Shown here piece after piece: positions 1 through 7,544 of a DNA stretch of 46,114 nt. Position 1 is the first letter of the stretch. Each line of letters begins with the position of its first letter. The translations under genes and the position numbers were made by a program. Below the pieces are notes generated by a model. The model was not told the DNA's origin, made no database searches, and saw only the letters and a list, made by a program, of their open reading frames with translations. The stretch is from Thermomonas sp. (lineage in GTDB: Bacteria > Pseudomonadota > Gammaproteobacteria > Xanthomonadales > Xanthomonadaceae): positions 55,843 to 101,956 of the forward strand of contig JAIMKJ010000010.1 of assembly GCA_020692565.1 (NCBI GenBank), in the 5' to 3' direction.

Positions 1-136
1 GTGTTCATGCGAGCCAGAACGGAGGAATAGGCAAGAGTAGGCCTTTGTCACGTTCCGGGCAAACGGCGGTCGTAGACTATGGGCGTCGCGACCCGTGTTG
101 CACCGCAGCGCCGGCTCCCCCCGGGGGCTGCAATGC

Positions 137-142
137 CGCATA
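137..142 (+). promoter_or_regulatory. Candidate -10 element for speD
   Basis: CATAAT lies 38 bases before the chosen speD start and would give a leader of about 30 bases. No convincing -35 hexamer is seen 16-18 bases upstream, so this rests on the -10 alone. Confidence 0.3.
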
Positions 143-180
143 ATCGCGCCCCCAACCTCCCGTCCCAAGGAATCGATGCC

Positions 181-975
181 GTGGTCAAGCCACTGCCGCG
201 TCTGAAGCTGCAAGGCTTCAACAACCTGACCAAAGCGCTGTCGTTCAACATCTACGACGTGTGCTACGCGGTGTCCGAAGAGGAGCGCCAACGCTACATC
301 GCGTACATCGATGAGGAATACAACGCCGACCGGCTCACCCAGATCCTCACCGACGTGGCCGAGATCATCGGCGCGAACATCCTCAACATCGCCCGTCAGG
401 ACTACGACCCGCAGGGCGCCTCGGTGACCATCCTCATTTCCGAGGAACCGGTGATCGACAAGAAGGACGCCGGCAAGGAGCTCATCTCCGACGCTGTGGT
501 CGCGCACATGGACAAGTCGCACATCACCGTCCACACCTATCCGGAAACCCATCCGGACAACGGTATCGCCACGTTCCGCGCCGATATCGATGTCGCGACC
601 TGCGGCGTGATCTCGCCGCTGAAGGCGCTGAACTACCTGATCGAAAGCCTGGAATCCGACATCGTGGTCATGGACTACCGCGTGCGCGGCTTCACGCGCG
701 ATATCAAGGGTCGCAAGCACTACATCGACCACAAGATCAATTCGATCCAGGATTACCTGGCGAAGAACATCAAGTCGCGCTACGAGATGCTCGACGTGAA
801 CGTGTACCAGGAAAATCTCTTCCACACCAAGATGCACCTGAAGGAATTCGACCTCGACAACTACCTGTTCGAAGAGAAGGCCAAGAACCTCTCGTTCAAG
901 GAGCGGATGAAGATCGAGGCGCGCCTGCGGCGCGAGATCGAGGAGTTGTATCAGGGGCGCAATCTGGCGGAGTGA
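181..975 (+). CDS. speD: S-adenosylmethionine decarboxylase proenzyme
   Basis: Decarboxylates S-adenosylmethionine to supply the aminopropyl group for spermidine synthesis in the cytoplasm. The protein follows E. coli SpeD nearly end to end: an N-terminal [14 protein letters not shown] block, the central [14 protein letters not shown] block, and [15 protein letters not shown], where the family self-cleaves to form its pyruvoyl cofactor. I chose the GTG at 181 because it gives 264 residues, the exact E. coli length, and has AAGGA about 10 bases upstream. The frame stays open upstream to about 79, but those residues are not family-like. The gene stands alone; a riboswitch-controlled exporter gene follows. 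Confidence 0.95.
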   Translation: MVKPLPRLKLQGFNNLTKALSFNIYDVCYAVSEEERQRYIAYIDEEYNADRLTQILTDVAEIIGANILNIARQDYDPQGASVTILISEEPVIDKKDAGKELISDAVVAHMDKSHITVHTYPETHPDNGIATFRADIDVATCGVISPLKALNYLIESLESDIVVMDYRVRGFTRDIKGRKHYIDHKINSIQDYLAKNIKSRYEMLDVNVYQENLFHTKMHLKEFDLDNYLFEEKAKNLSFKERMKIEARLRREIEELYQGRNLAE

Positions 976-1025
976 CGCCGGGTTACGTACGGGTCATCCG
1001 CCCCGTGCGACGCTTGCGACCGATT

Positions 1026-1090
1026 CGCGGGACGACCCGCGCGCATGCAGCATCGAGTCTGCGTTGCGATCCAGACGACCGACGGCGGTC
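1026..1090 (+). ncRNA. Guanidine-II (mini-ykkC) riboswitch
   Basis: Two small hairpins precede the guanidinium exporter gene. Hairpin 1 is a perfect 6-bp stem (CGCGGG 1026-1031, CCCGCG 1036-1041) closed by the tetraloop ACGA. Hairpin 2 is a perfect 5-bp stem (GACCG 1077-1081, CGGTC 1086-1090) closed by ACGG. Two GC-rich stems with ACGR loops define the guanidine-II class, which typically precedes sugE/gdx genes and acts on translation. The linker is 35 bases, and the exporter start is 55 bases after hairpin 2. A further GC-rich stretch at 1091-1132 could pair near the ribosome-binding site at about 1135. The class assignment comes from loop sequence, stem geometry and gene context; no covariance search was run. 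Confidence 0.85.
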
Positions 1091-1145
1091 CGGGCAAACC
1101 CCGGGCCGCTTTCGTTTGGCGGCTCCCGGGCATGAGGAGACGACG

Positions 1146-1466
1146 ATGTCGAAATGGATCTATCTGTTGCTGGCCGGGCTGTTCGAGATCGTTTTCGCCC
1201 TGGGCCTCAAGCACACCGAGGGCTTCACGCGGCTGTGGCCGAGCGTGTGGACGATGTCCGCGGCCGCGATCAGCCTGTGGCTGCTGACCCAGGCGCTGCG
1301 CGAAATCCCGGTGGGCACCGCCTATGCGATCTGGACCGGCGTGGGCGCCGCCGGGGTGGCGCTCATGGGGATGCTGGCGTTTGGTGAGAGCGCTTCGCCC
1401 GCGCGGCTGCTGTGCCTGACGCTGATCCTGGCCGGCGTGGTCGGGTTGAAGCTGGCGACTTCCTGA
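1146..1466 (+). CDS. gdx: Guanidinium exporter, SMR family (Gdx/SugE)
   Basis: Small multidrug resistance protein of 106 residues with four predicted membrane helices. It works as a dual-topology dimer exchanging guanidinium for protons. It matches E. coli Gdx (formerly SugE) closely: the membrane glutamate falls in [18 protein letters not shown] (Glu14, equivalent to Glu13), followed by [14 protein letters not shown] and [10 protein letters not shown], the signature of the Gdx branch rather than EmrE. GAGGAGACGACG precedes the ATG. The guanidine-II riboswitch directly upstream agrees with this substrate. A quaternary-ammonium exporter is the alternative, but the riboswitch argues against it. 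Confidence 0.93.
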   Translation: MSKWIYLLLAGLFEIVFALGLKHTEGFTRLWPSVWTMSAAAISLWLLTQALREIPVGTAYAIWTGVGAAGVALMGMLAFGESASPARLLCLTLILAGVVGLKLATS

Positions 1467-1509
1467 GCCCGCATCCGCCAGCGCTTGCTGCCAGGTACGA
1501 TCGCCGGGC

Positions 1510-2169
1510 TCAGAGCCGATACGCCACCGCTTTCATCACCTTCGACGCCGCCGCCATCAGCGTCGGTACCGGCTGCGGCAGGATCCGCGCGCCGGCGGCT
1601 TCGGCGTGCTCGGCGTGGCGCGCTTCGTCCGCCTTCATCACCCTCAGGATCGCGCGGCTGCGTGCGTCGGCGGGAGGCAGGGTTTCGAGGTGTTCGTCCA
1701 GATGCGCTTCGACCTGGCGCTCGGTCTCGACCACGAAGCCGAGGTTCCAGCCGTCGCCGCGCAGGCCCGCGAGCAGGCCGATGGCGTAGCTGCCCGCATA
1801 CCAGACCGGGTTGAGCAGGCTGGGGCGGCTGCCGAGTTCGCGCAGACGGTCCGCGCACCAGGCGAGGTGGTCGGTTTCCTCCTGCGCGGCGGCCTGCAAC
1901 TGCGTCCGGGTCTGCGGGTCGCGCGCGACCGCGGCCTGGCCCACGTACAGCGCCTGCGCGCAGACCTCGCCGACATGATTGATCCGCATCAGGCCGGCCG
2001 CGTGGCGGCGTTCGGTGTCGTCCAGCACCACGTCGGCCTGGTCGGCGCCGGGATTGGGTCGCGCGGCCTGCGGCGCGCCGGCGATGGTTTCCAGCGCGTT
2101 CTGGGCATCGGCTAGCAGCCGGTCGAAGGGCGAAAGCGCGCGGGGCGTGCGGGAGTGGGGCATGTTCAT
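1510..2169 (-). CDS. coq7: 2-polyprenyl-3-methyl-6-methoxy-1,4-benzoquinone monooxygenase
   Basis: Diiron hydroxylase of ubiquinone biosynthesis that adds the last ring hydroxyl at the inner membrane. Family iron-ligand motifs are visible: [20 protein letters not shown] near the N-terminal third, [10 protein letters not shown] in the middle, then [15 protein letters not shown] and [10 protein letters not shown]. The length of about 219 residues is usual for the proteobacterial Coq7 form. Three in-frame ATGs exist at 2178, 2169 and 2163. I use 2169 because it forms an ATGA overlap with the stop of the upstream Fe-S gene, which suggests translational coupling. No strong ribosome-binding site separates the options. 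Confidence 0.93.
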   Translation of the reverse strand: MNMPHSRTPRALSPFDRLLADAQNALETIAGAPQAARPNPGADQADVVLDDTERRHAAGLMRINHVGEVCAQALYVGQAAVARDPQTRTQLQAAAQEETDHLAWCADRLRELGSRPSLLNPVWYAGSYAIGLLAGLRGDGWNLGFVVETERQVEAHLDEHLETLPPADARSRAILRVMKADEARHAEHAEAAGARILPQPVPTLMAAASKVMKAVAYRL

Positions 2170-3302
2170 GACAGACATTCTGATAGGAATTCGAGCGGGT
2201 GTTGCACCGGCAGGACGGTGCCGTTCGCCAGGTGCAGTCGGCAGCCGATGTTGGCGCTCAGCAACCGGGTCGCGCCGCTGCTGGCGAACTGATCCAGCAG
2301 CGGCTGGCGGAAGCGCGCCGCGCGCGCCGGGTCGATCATCATCTGCGTCCCGGCGGCCCCGCAGCAGCCGAAGCCGGCATCGATGACGACGACGTCAAGT
2401 TCCGGCACCCGTGCCAGCAGATCGTGCAGGGGGGCATCGCTGCGCACCACGTTGCGCTGGGTGCAGGGCAGATGGAGGGCGATCCGTTCGCGCCGCGGCG
2501 CGAAGTGCGGGGCGTCGACATGCCGTGCCAGGTAGGCGATCGCGTCGACTGCCCGCCCGTCGACGGCATCGGCCACGGCCTCATGGCAGCCGCTGGCGAG
2601 GGTCAGTACCACCTCGGCGTGGGCGAAGGCGCGGCGGTTTTCGGCTTCGAGACGCTGGGCGGTCGCGCGGTCGCCGCCGTGCGCATGCAGCGCGCCGCAG
2701 CAGGTCTGGGCGGCCGGGAAGCTGGCCCGCACGCCGATGGCGTCCAGCAACGCCGCCAAGGCCGCTCGCACCGGCCCTTCATATTGTTGTGCGATGCAGC
2801 CGATGAAGACCGCCGCCTCGGGTGGGCCGGCGGCCTGTGCGGACCGGGCCGTGGCCCGAGGCGGTCGCGGCAAGGGCCTGAGCGCGGCCGGAAGCAGCGG
2901 CCAGAACATTCGATACAGGGCCAGCGCCACGCGGCGCAGACCGGAATGCGCCGCCAGCCGTTCGGCGCCGCGCTGACGCCAGCCCGGGGCGCGACGCTCG
3001 CGCTGGTGCGCACGGGACCGGATGAGAATCGGCCCGTACTCGACCCCGGCCGGGCAGGCCGTCTCGCAGCGCCGGCAGCCGAGACAGTGGTCGAGATGCC
3101 GGTCGCCGGCCCCGGTCGGGGCCAGTGACCCGGCTTCCCAGGCCTTGATCAGTGCGATCCGGCCTCGCGGCGACTCGGTTTCGATCGGCTCCAGTGCGTA
3201 GGTCGGGCAGACCGGCAGGCAGAGCCCGCACTGGACGCACTGATCGGTCAGGGCGTACAGGGTCGGGGCGGCGGGGTGGGCGCAGGGCGCGGCGGCGGTC
3301 AC
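2166..3302 (-). CDS. Glycolate oxidase-type iron-sulfur subunit (GlcF-like)
   Basis: Cytoplasmic electron-transfer subunit with two N-terminal 4Fe-4S motifs, [12 protein letters not shown] and [12 protein letters not shown], followed by two cysteine-rich CCG domains ([11 protein letters not shown] and [10 protein letters not shown]). This is the GlcF/LutA/HdrD-type architecture that passes electrons from a flavin 2-hydroxyacid dehydrogenase to the quinone pool. The 378-residue length is near GlcF. The start is a GTG at 3302; the frame is open further upstream but lacks family sequence. No GlcD/GlcE partner is present nearby, so the substrate is unknown. It overlaps coq7 by ATGA. The link with ubiquinone synthesis is contextual only. 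Confidence 0.85.
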   Translation of the reverse strand: MTAAAPCAHPAAPTLYALTDQCVQCGLCLPVCPTYALEPIETESPRGRIALIKAWEAGSLAPTGAGDRHLDHCLGCRRCETACPAGVEYGPILIRSRAHQRERRAPGWRQRGAERLAAHSGLRRVALALYRMFWPLLPAALRPLPRPPRATARSAQAAGPPEAAVFIGCIAQQYEGPVRAALAALLDAIGVRASFPAAQTCCGALHAHGGDRATAQRLEAENRRAFAHAEVVLTLASGCHEAVADAVDGRAVDAIAYLARHVDAPHFAPRRERIALHLPCTQRNVVRSDAPLHDLLARVPELDVVVIDAGFGCCGAAGTQMMIDPARAARFRQPLLDQFASSGATRLLSANIGCRLHLANGTVLPVQHPLEFLSECLS

Positions 3303-3387
3303 TGTGTGATTTTCCGGGAAGACGGTGGATTTCGCGAGGCCGGGCGCGGGTATCCTCCCGGCCCGGCAGGTCGTTCCACCCCGCGAC

Positions 3388-3416
3388 TTGCGACCGCCCG
3401 CCCGGCCGGCTATCAT
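3388..3416 (+). promoter_or_regulatory. Sigma-70-type promoter for rplM-rpsI
   Basis: TTGCGA (3388-3393), a 17-base spacer, then TATCAT (3411-3416). Transcription would start near 3423, giving a leader of about 117 bases before rplM. The region is shared with the divergent Fe-S gene. This is the best-matching -35/-10 pair I found in the window. Confidence 0.7.
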
Positions 3417-3539
3417 TCCGCTTCTTTGTGGCTCCGCTCACGCGGCGACACGACGACAACGCGAGGCGAAGTTCCGCCGGTTTCCCAGAGAAACCACGCG
3501 GAATCAGTCCGACCAGGCACCAATCAAAAGAGCTCCTTC

Positions 3540-3968
3540 ATGAAGACTTTCACAGCCAAGTCCGAGACCGTCCAGCGCGACTGGTATCTCGTCGACGCTT
3601 CCGGCAAGACCCTCGGTCGCTTGGCCGCCGAGTTGGCCAGCCGCCTCCGCGGCAAGCACAAGCCCGTTTACACTCCGCATGTCGATACCGGCGACTACCT
3701 GATTGTGGTCAACGCCGAGAAGATCGCGGTGACCGGCAACAAGTTGAACGATAAGCTGTATCACCGCTTCACCGGCTATATCGGCAACCTGAAGACCGAA
3801 ACCCTCGCCCAGGCGCTGGAACGTCATCCGGAGCGCGTGATCGAGATCGCCGTGAAGGGCATGCTGCCGAAGAATCCCCTCGGCCGCGCCATGTACAAGA
3901 AGCTCAAGGTGTACAAGGGTGCCGAGCACCCGCACGCCGCCCAGCAGCCGCAAGTCCTGGATATCTAA
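3540..3968 (+). CDS. rplM: 50S ribosomal protein L13
   Basis: Large-subunit ribosomal protein that binds 23S rRNA early in assembly. The 142 residues equal E. coli L13 in length, and the sequence is family-typical: [62 protein letters not shown]. The ATG at 3540 is set by this alignment. It is co-transcribed with rpsI three bases downstream, the universal order. The 117-base leader could hold the autoregulatory site known for rplM-rpsI in gammaproteobacteria; I did not identify its structure. Confidence 0.97.
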   Translation: MKTFTAKSETVQRDWYLVDASGKTLGRLAAELASRLRGKHKPVYTPHVDTGDYLIVVNAEKIAVTGNKLNDKLYHRFTGYIGNLKTETLAQALERHPERVIEIAVKGMLPKNPLGRAMYKKLKVYKGAEHPHAAQQPQVLDI

Positions 3969-3971
3969 ACG

Positions 3972-4364
3972 ATGGCTACTCAGCAGAATTACGGCACCGG
4001 CCGTCGCAAATCCTCCGTCGCCCGCGTGTTCCTGCGCAAAGGCACCGGCACCATCACCGTCAATGAACGTCCGCTGGACGAGTTCTTCGGCCGCGAAACT
4101 TCGCGCATGATCGTGCGCCAGCCGCTCGAACTCACCAAGACCAGCGAACAATTCGACATCGTCGCGACCACCACCGGCGGCGGCACCACCGGTCAGGCCG
4201 GCGCCATCCGCCTGGGCATCGCCCGCGCGCTGGTGGAGTACGACGAAACCCTGAAGACCGAACTGCGCAAGGCCGGCTTCATGACGCGCGACGCCCGCGA
4301 AGTCGAACGCAAGAAAGTCGGTCTGCACAAGGCGCGTCGCGCCAGCCAGTTCTCGAAGCGTTGA
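3972..4364 (+). CDS. rpsI: 30S ribosomal protein S9
   Basis: Small-subunit protein whose C-terminal tail reaches the P-site tRNA. It has 130 residues with the family's start ([18 protein letters not shown]), the [15 protein letters not shown] core, and the terminal [11 protein letters not shown] ending in the conserved Ser-Lys-Arg. It is the second gene of the rplM-rpsI operon. No Rho-independent terminator is obvious before the tRNA promoter. Confidence 0.97.
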   Translation: MATQQNYGTGRRKSSVARVFLRKGTGTITVNERPLDEFFGRETSRMIVRQPLELTKTSEQFDIVATTTGGGTTGQAGAIRLGIARALVEYDETLKTELRKAGFMTRDAREVERKKVGLHKARRASQFSKR

Positions 4365-4396
4365 TCCTTTCCGCCCGGCCGGGTGCGTTCTCCCGG

Positions 4397-4425
4397 TTCT
4401 GGCGGCACGCTTTTGGCGCTACAAT
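4397..4425 (+). promoter_or_regulatory. Promoter for tRNA-Gln
   Basis: TACAAT at 4420-4425 with TTCTGG (4397-4402) 17 bases upstream. The predicted start near 4432 leaves a short 5' leader before the mature tRNA at 4445. The -35 match is weak and the -10 is strong. Confidence 0.5.
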
Positions 4426-4444
4426 CGCAGCCGAACAGCTCTAC

Positions 4445-4519
4445 AGCCCCGTCGCCAAGCGGTAAGGCACCTGACTCTGACTCAGGCATTCGGTGGTTCG
4501 AATCCATCCGGGGCTGCCA
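4445..4519 (+). tRNA. tRNA-Gln (anticodon CUG)
   Basis: A complete cloverleaf can be drawn. Acceptor AGCCCCG (4445-4451) pairs with CGGGGCT (4509-4515), followed by discriminator G and an encoded CCA (4517-4519). The D arm is GCC/GGC. The anticodon stem CCTGA/TCAGG encloses loop CTCTGAC with anticodon CTG at 4477-4479, reading CAG codons. The T arm GGTGG/CCATC holds loop TTCGAAT. The size is 75 bases including CCA. Confidence 0.96.
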
Positions 4520-4528
4520 ATCTTCAAG

Positions 4529-4557
4529 AAAACCCTGCCGCAAGGCGGGGTTTTTTT
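4529..4557 (+). terminator. Rho-independent terminator of tRNA-Gln
   Basis: Stem CCCTGCC (4533-4539) with GGCGGGG (4544-4550), one G-T pair, GCAA tetraloop, preceded by an A-run and followed by seven T's (4551-4557). It lies 14 bases after the tRNA. Confidence 0.93.
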
Positions 4558-4611
4558 GTGGCACCCTGTCCGGCTTCGGCGACGCGGGGCGCATGTCCGG
4601 TGATGGCGCGC

Positions 4612-4637
4612 TGCCGTTCGATGCGCATCGAACGGCA
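4612..4637. repeat. Perfect 26-base palindrome
   Basis: The half TGCCGTTCGATGC (4612-4624) is followed directly by its exact reverse complement (4625-4637) with no spacer. It lies between the tRNA-Gln terminator and the hemerythrin-like gene. It could be a protein-binding dyad or a hairpin; no T-tract follows. I saw no second copy in the window. Confidence 0.7.
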
Positions 4638-4692
4638 ATGCCTGCGGTTTCAGGAGCCCGCGACCGGGACATGCATGCCTGGATGCGTGCGA

Positions 4693-4714
4693 AAAACGGC
4701 TCTTTGACCGTTTT
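4693..4714. terminator. A/T-flanked hairpin, possible terminator
   Basis: AAAACGG (4693-4699) and CCGTTTT (4708-4714) pair perfectly around an 8-base loop. An A-run precedes and a T-run ends the stem, so it could end transcription in either direction or insulate the downstream gene. The stem is short, so function is uncertain. Confidence 0.35.
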
Positions 4715-4741
4715 AGCGATTCCGAACGGGCTTCCATCACT

Positions 4742-4759
4742 CCTGTCAGACCTGACAGG
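4742..4759 (+). promoter_or_regulatory. Candidate lux box upstream of the hemerythrin-like gene
   Basis: CCTGTCA (4742-4748), spacer GACC, TGACAGG (4753-4759): a perfect 7-bp dyad with the CTG-N10-CAG layout of LuxR-type operators. It matches the candidate box before luxI in 13 of 18 bases, including CTGTCAGA. It is centred about 84 bases before the start codon, and a -10-like TAAGGT lies at 4784-4789. The lux-box reading is inferred from dyad form, similarity to the second site and the nearby luxR-luxI pair. Confidence 0.55.
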
Positions 4760-4834
4760 TACACGACCCCCGGCAGCTGGGGCTAAGGTCGTCACGGTCG
4801 GCGCTTGCCGACAGCTCATACGACAGGGGATGTT

Positions 4835-5362
4835 GTGTTCGATTTTCTGAAAAAGTGGTTGGGGGGTGGGCAGGGGCCGAGGTCTCAGGCGCTGCCGCAG
4901 GGCATGCCCACCGTTGAACAGCGTCGCGCCGGTTTCGGCATCGCATACGATGCCGATCTTGTGCCTTCGCTCAAACGCGACCATGCCGATCTGGTCAAGC
5001 TGTATACCGCGATCGGAGCGTTGGCGCAGCAGGGGCAGTTCCAGCAGGTTCCGCAGATGCTCAATGCCTTCAAGGTGCATCTGGAAGGGCATCTGATCGC
5101 CGAGAACGTGCGTTTCTACAACTATGTGGAAAATGCGATGCAGGGCGATCCGGAAAGTACGGCGCTGGTGCGCAGTTTCCGGCGCGAGATGAATGCGATT
5201 GCGCGTGGCGTTGTCGACTTCGTGAAGAAGTACCAGATCAGTACGTTCGACCACCAGGCTCGTCAGGAATTCATGACGGACTATCAGGCCGTGCTCGCCC
5301 TGCTGGCGCAGAGGATCGAGCGCGAAGAATCCAGCCTGTATCCGCTGTACCTGCCGGGCTGA
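4835..5362 (+). CDS. Hemerythrin-like (HHE) domain protein
   Basis: Small soluble four-helix protein of 175 residues likely to bind a non-heme diiron centre. Candidate ligands follow the HHE pattern: His50 (LKRDHADL), His82, His86 and Glu90 (VHLEGHLIAE), Glu118 (RREMNAI) and Glu164/165 (REESSLYPLY). Family roles include O2 or NO binding and redox or iron sensing; the exact role here is unknown. I chose the GTG at 4835 because AGGGGA sits about 5 bases upstream. A lux-box-like dyad lies in the promoter region, and a DUF3050 gene follows in the same direction 241 bases later. Quorum control is inferred. Confidence 0.8.
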   Translation: MFDFLKKWLGGGQGPRSQALPQGMPTVEQRRAGFGIAYDADLVPSLKRDHADLVKLYTAIGALAQQGQFQQVPQMLNAFKVHLEGHLIAENVRFYNYVENAMQGDPESTALVRSFRREMNAIARGVVDFVKKYQISTFDHQARQEFMTDYQAVLALLAQRIEREESSLYPLYLPG

Positions 5363-5524
5363 TGGGCCGGCCTGGGTTTCCGCCGCCGGTCGAGGACTGA
5401 CTTCCGCATTCGATTCCAATGTGCACGCACAGGTTCGGCGACACAAGGATGTATCGCTCGCGGGACGGACGCTTCGGTGTCCGCTCTGCAGGGACTCGGA
5501 TCCGGCGCAAGCCGGCTCCGTGAG

Positions 5525-5557
5525 GTCTGAACGGGCCAGGGATGGTTTCGTTCAGAC
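5525..5557 (+). promoter_or_regulatory. Inverted repeat before the DUF3050 gene
   Basis: GTCTGAACG (5525-5533) and CGTTCAGAC (5549-5557) form a perfect 9-bp inverted repeat with a 15-base spacer, ending 46 bases before the DUF3050 start. It could be a leader hairpin or an operator. A T-rich stretch (GGTTTTC) follows at a distance, so weak termination or attenuation is also possible. Confidence 0.4.
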
Positions 5558-5603
5558 GTTCCCGGTTTTCCCCCAACCAAAGTGCTCGACCAAGGAGATC
5601 GCA

Positions 5604-6440
5604 ATGAAAAAGGAAGCGGCCGCAAAGCAGCACGATGTCGTTCTGACCCAGGCCATGCGCCGTCTGCGTCACGAACTGGAAATACACCCTGTCTTCGCCG
5701 AAATCGCGCATACCGATGCCTTGCGCTCGTTCATGCAGGTGCATGTGTTCGCTGTCTGGGATTTCATGTCGCTCGCCAAGCGATTGCAACGGGATCTCAC
5801 TTGCGTCGAACTGCCGTGGATGCCGCCGATCGACCCCGTTGCCGCCCGTTTGATCAACGACATCGTGCTGGCCGAAGAAAGCGACATCGATGCCGACGGC
5901 CATCCCGCGAGCCATCTCGATCTCTATCTCAAGGCGATGCGCGATGTCGGTGCTTCGACAGCGCAGTTCGATGCCTTCATGCGTGAGCTGCGCGCGGGGG
6001 CCGGCTTGTCCGCTGCGCTCGCCACGGCGGAAGTACCGCAGTTCGTGCGCGATTTCGTCGAACACACCATCGACACGTGCCTGCACGGCAGCACGCTCGA
6101 AGCGATGGCCAGCTTCTTCTACGGTCGCGAGAACGTCATCCCCGACATGTTCCAGAGCCTGCTGGAACACTGGGGGCTGGACGTCGAGCAGGCGCCAGGC
6201 TTCGTCTATTACCTGCAGCGGCATATCGAACTGGATGGCGACACGCATGGTCCGGCGGCCCAGCAGTTGATCGAAAAAGCGCTGGCCCGCGATCCGGCCG
6301 GGCTGCAGGACACGCGCGAAGCGGCGCGTCTTGCCCTGCAGGCGCGTCGCGCGCTTTGGGATGGAACGGCCGCGCTGTTGCGGGAGCGTCATGGGGTCCA
6401 GGTTGCGCCCGTGCGCAGACTGACCCCGGTCGCTGCCTGA
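5604..6440 (+). CDS. DUF3050 protein, heme-oxygenase-like fold
   Basis: Protein of 278 residues from an uncharacterised family, all-helical by composition and resembling heme-oxygenase-like (diiron oxidase) proteins. Conserved acidic and histidine clusters that could bind metal are His47 and Asp53 (HVFAVWDFMSL), Glu91/92 and His104 (AEESDID...SHLDLY), Glu153/His154, Glu176/Asp181 (GRENVIPDMF) and the block RHIELDGDTHG with His207, Asp211, Asp213 and His215. AAGGAG lies six bases before the ATG. It is downstream of the hemerythrin-like gene and convergent with luxI. I infer an O2-dependent oxidase; neither substrate nor metal is known. Confidence 0.75.
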   Translation: MKKEAAAKQHDVVLTQAMRRLRHELEIHPVFAEIAHTDALRSFMQVHVFAVWDFMSLAKRLQRDLTCVELPWMPPIDPVAARLINDIVLAEESDIDADGHPASHLDLYLKAMRDVGASTAQFDAFMRELRAGAGLSAALATAEVPQFVRDFVEHTIDTCLHGSTLEAMASFFYGRENVIPDMFQSLLEHWGLDVEQAPGFVYYLQRHIELDGDTHGPAAQQLIEKALARDPAGLQDTREAARLALQARRALWDGTAALLRERHGVQVAPVRRLTPVAA

Positions 6441-6479
6441 CGTTTCAAACGCTGCCCGCGCCCGTGCACCGGGCGATCA

Positions 6480-6513
6480 CCGCTGCGCAACCCCCTGGGG
6501 GCTTGCGCAGCGG
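6480..6513. terminator. Long hairpin between convergent genes
   Basis: CCGCTGCGCAA (6480-6490) pairs perfectly with TTGCGCAGCGG (6503-6513), and the loop contains a further CCCC/GGGG pairing. It lies between the 3' ends of the DUF3050 gene and luxI, as expected for a bidirectional terminator. No clear T-tract is present on either side. Confidence 0.6.
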
Positions 6514-6668
6514 CTCCGTCTCGAACGGGTTGTGTGCGGCCCTACGCGGCTGCGATAACGACACCGGACGCGCCGCGATGCGACAGCGGTACGATTGCGA
6601 TCGGTCCCTTGCCGGATATCGTGGGCGTTGGTGCGTATCGCATCCATTCGAATGACCCGGCCCGCGTC

Positions 6669-7274
6669 TTATGCAGCGTGCGCGACATTCGCGATGGGCG
6701 GTGGGCCGACGACGCGTAGATTGTCGGCAACCGGCATCCGGAACGCGAGACTCATCACGTTGCCGATCCTGTGCGTCGCGCCCAGCCGCTCGACCTTGAG
6801 CCCGAGGTGCCGCAGCATGCGTTCGACCGGCGCGCTCGTCACGCCGACCAGTGCCCCGATGCCGTGCGCGTCGGCGAAGCGGAACATCTCGGCGAGCATC
6901 GCGGCAGGCACATCGCCGAACCCGAAACCGGTACCCGCACAGCGTTCGCTGATCGCGAAACGACTGACTTCCCAAGTCGATGCCGCGGCTGGTGCGGGCG
7001 CACTGTCGAGCAGGAACGGGAAGATATCGCGCAGCATGTTCGGCCCCAATGTGGGCAGCAGCCGACAGCAGCCCAACGCCGATGCGGCCTCGTCGTGCGC
7101 CACGAGATAGTATGGGCCGATCAGATCGAACCAGTCGTGTTCGCGTCCGTTCTCGACGCGCACATCCCAGCGCAGCCGGTCGTGGAAGACCGCGCTGCGA
7201 AGGCGGTACATGCTGTCCAGAAGCGGTGCGCCGAGTCCGTGTTCGCCGGCACGGGCGATAGTGATGGTGGTCAT
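6669..7274 (-). CDS. luxI: Acyl-homoserine-lactone synthase (LuxI family)
   Basis: Makes an N-acyl-homoserine lactone from S-adenosylmethionine and an acyl donor (acyl-ACP or acyl-CoA). The protein has 201 residues and all the family's invariant residues: Arg26, Phe30 and Trp36 (RLRSAVFHDRLRW), Asp47 and Asp50 (HDWFD), Arg71 (CCRLLPTLGP), Phe85, Glu102 and Arg105 (WEVSRFAIS). AAGGAG precedes the ATG by five bases. A lux-box-like dyad lies 47-62 bases upstream. luxR lies upstream on the same strand, separated by 270 bases of palindrome-rich DNA, so luxI probably has its own promoter. Acyl-chain specificity cannot be read from sequence. Confidence 0.93.
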   Translation of the reverse strand: MTTITIARAGEHGLGAPLLDSMYRLRSAVFHDRLRWDVRVENGREHDWFDLIGPYYLVAHDEAASALGCCRLLPTLGPNMLRDIFPFLLDSAPAPAAASTWEVSRFAISERCAGTGFGFGDVPAAMLAEMFRFADAHGIGALVGVTSAPVERMLRHLGLKVERLGATHRIGNVMSLAFRMPVADNLRVVGPPPIANVAHAA

Positions 7275-7318
7275 GGTGTCTCCTTGTGTCGTGGGAAGGA
7301 GACATAAGTGAGAGCAAC

Positions 7319-7338
7319 CACTGTCAGAGCTTGCAGCT
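7319..7338 (-). promoter_or_regulatory. Candidate lux box upstream of luxI
   Basis: CTG (7321-7323), ten bases, CAG (7334-7336), read on the + strand as CACTGTCAGAGCTTGCAGCT. It shares 13 of 18 aligned bases with the dyad before the hemerythrin-like gene. It is centred about 54 bases before the luxI start, consistent with LuxR-dependent autoinduction. The best -10-like sequence is TTATGT (7307-7302), somewhat closer than in classical lux promoters. Confidence 0.55.
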
Positions 7339-7408
7339 GATCGACATGACAGGTTGATACAGTTCCGTTTGCGGCGTTGAGGCCGCCACGGATTGGTGCG
7401 GTGCCCGG

Positions 7409-7426
7409 ACGGAAATCGTGATTTCC
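7409..7426. repeat. 18-base inverted repeat in the luxR-luxI spacer
   Basis: CGGAAATC (7409-7416), two bases, GATTTCCG (7419-7426). It is a perfect dyad between luxR and luxI and could be an operator or a small hairpin. A nearby AAAATC-G-GATTTT dyad (about 7455-7466) uses the same AATC/GATT core. Confidence 0.45.
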
Positions 7427-7467
7427 GCCGATACGATCGCGATCTCAGTCGCGAAAATCGGATTTTA

Positions 7468-7492
7468 TCGACAACAAAATCATGGTTGTCGA
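7468..7492 (-). terminator. Hairpin downstream of luxR, possible terminator
   Basis: TCGACAAC (7468-7475) and GTTGTCGA (7485-7492) pair perfectly around a 9-base loop, 52 bases after the luxR stop. In the luxR direction an AT-rich stretch (ATAAAATC) follows rather than a clean T-run, so it is at best a weak terminator. Confidence 0.4.
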
Positions 7493-7544
7493 AAGGAGTC
7501 GCGCGAAAACCGCGCGTTTGCGCGGTGTGTCGGCGCTTGGCCGG

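Noticed and set aside
3417..3539. Possible L13 autoregulatory leader structure
   Set aside because: Expected from related bacteria, but I could not draw the conserved structure with confidence.
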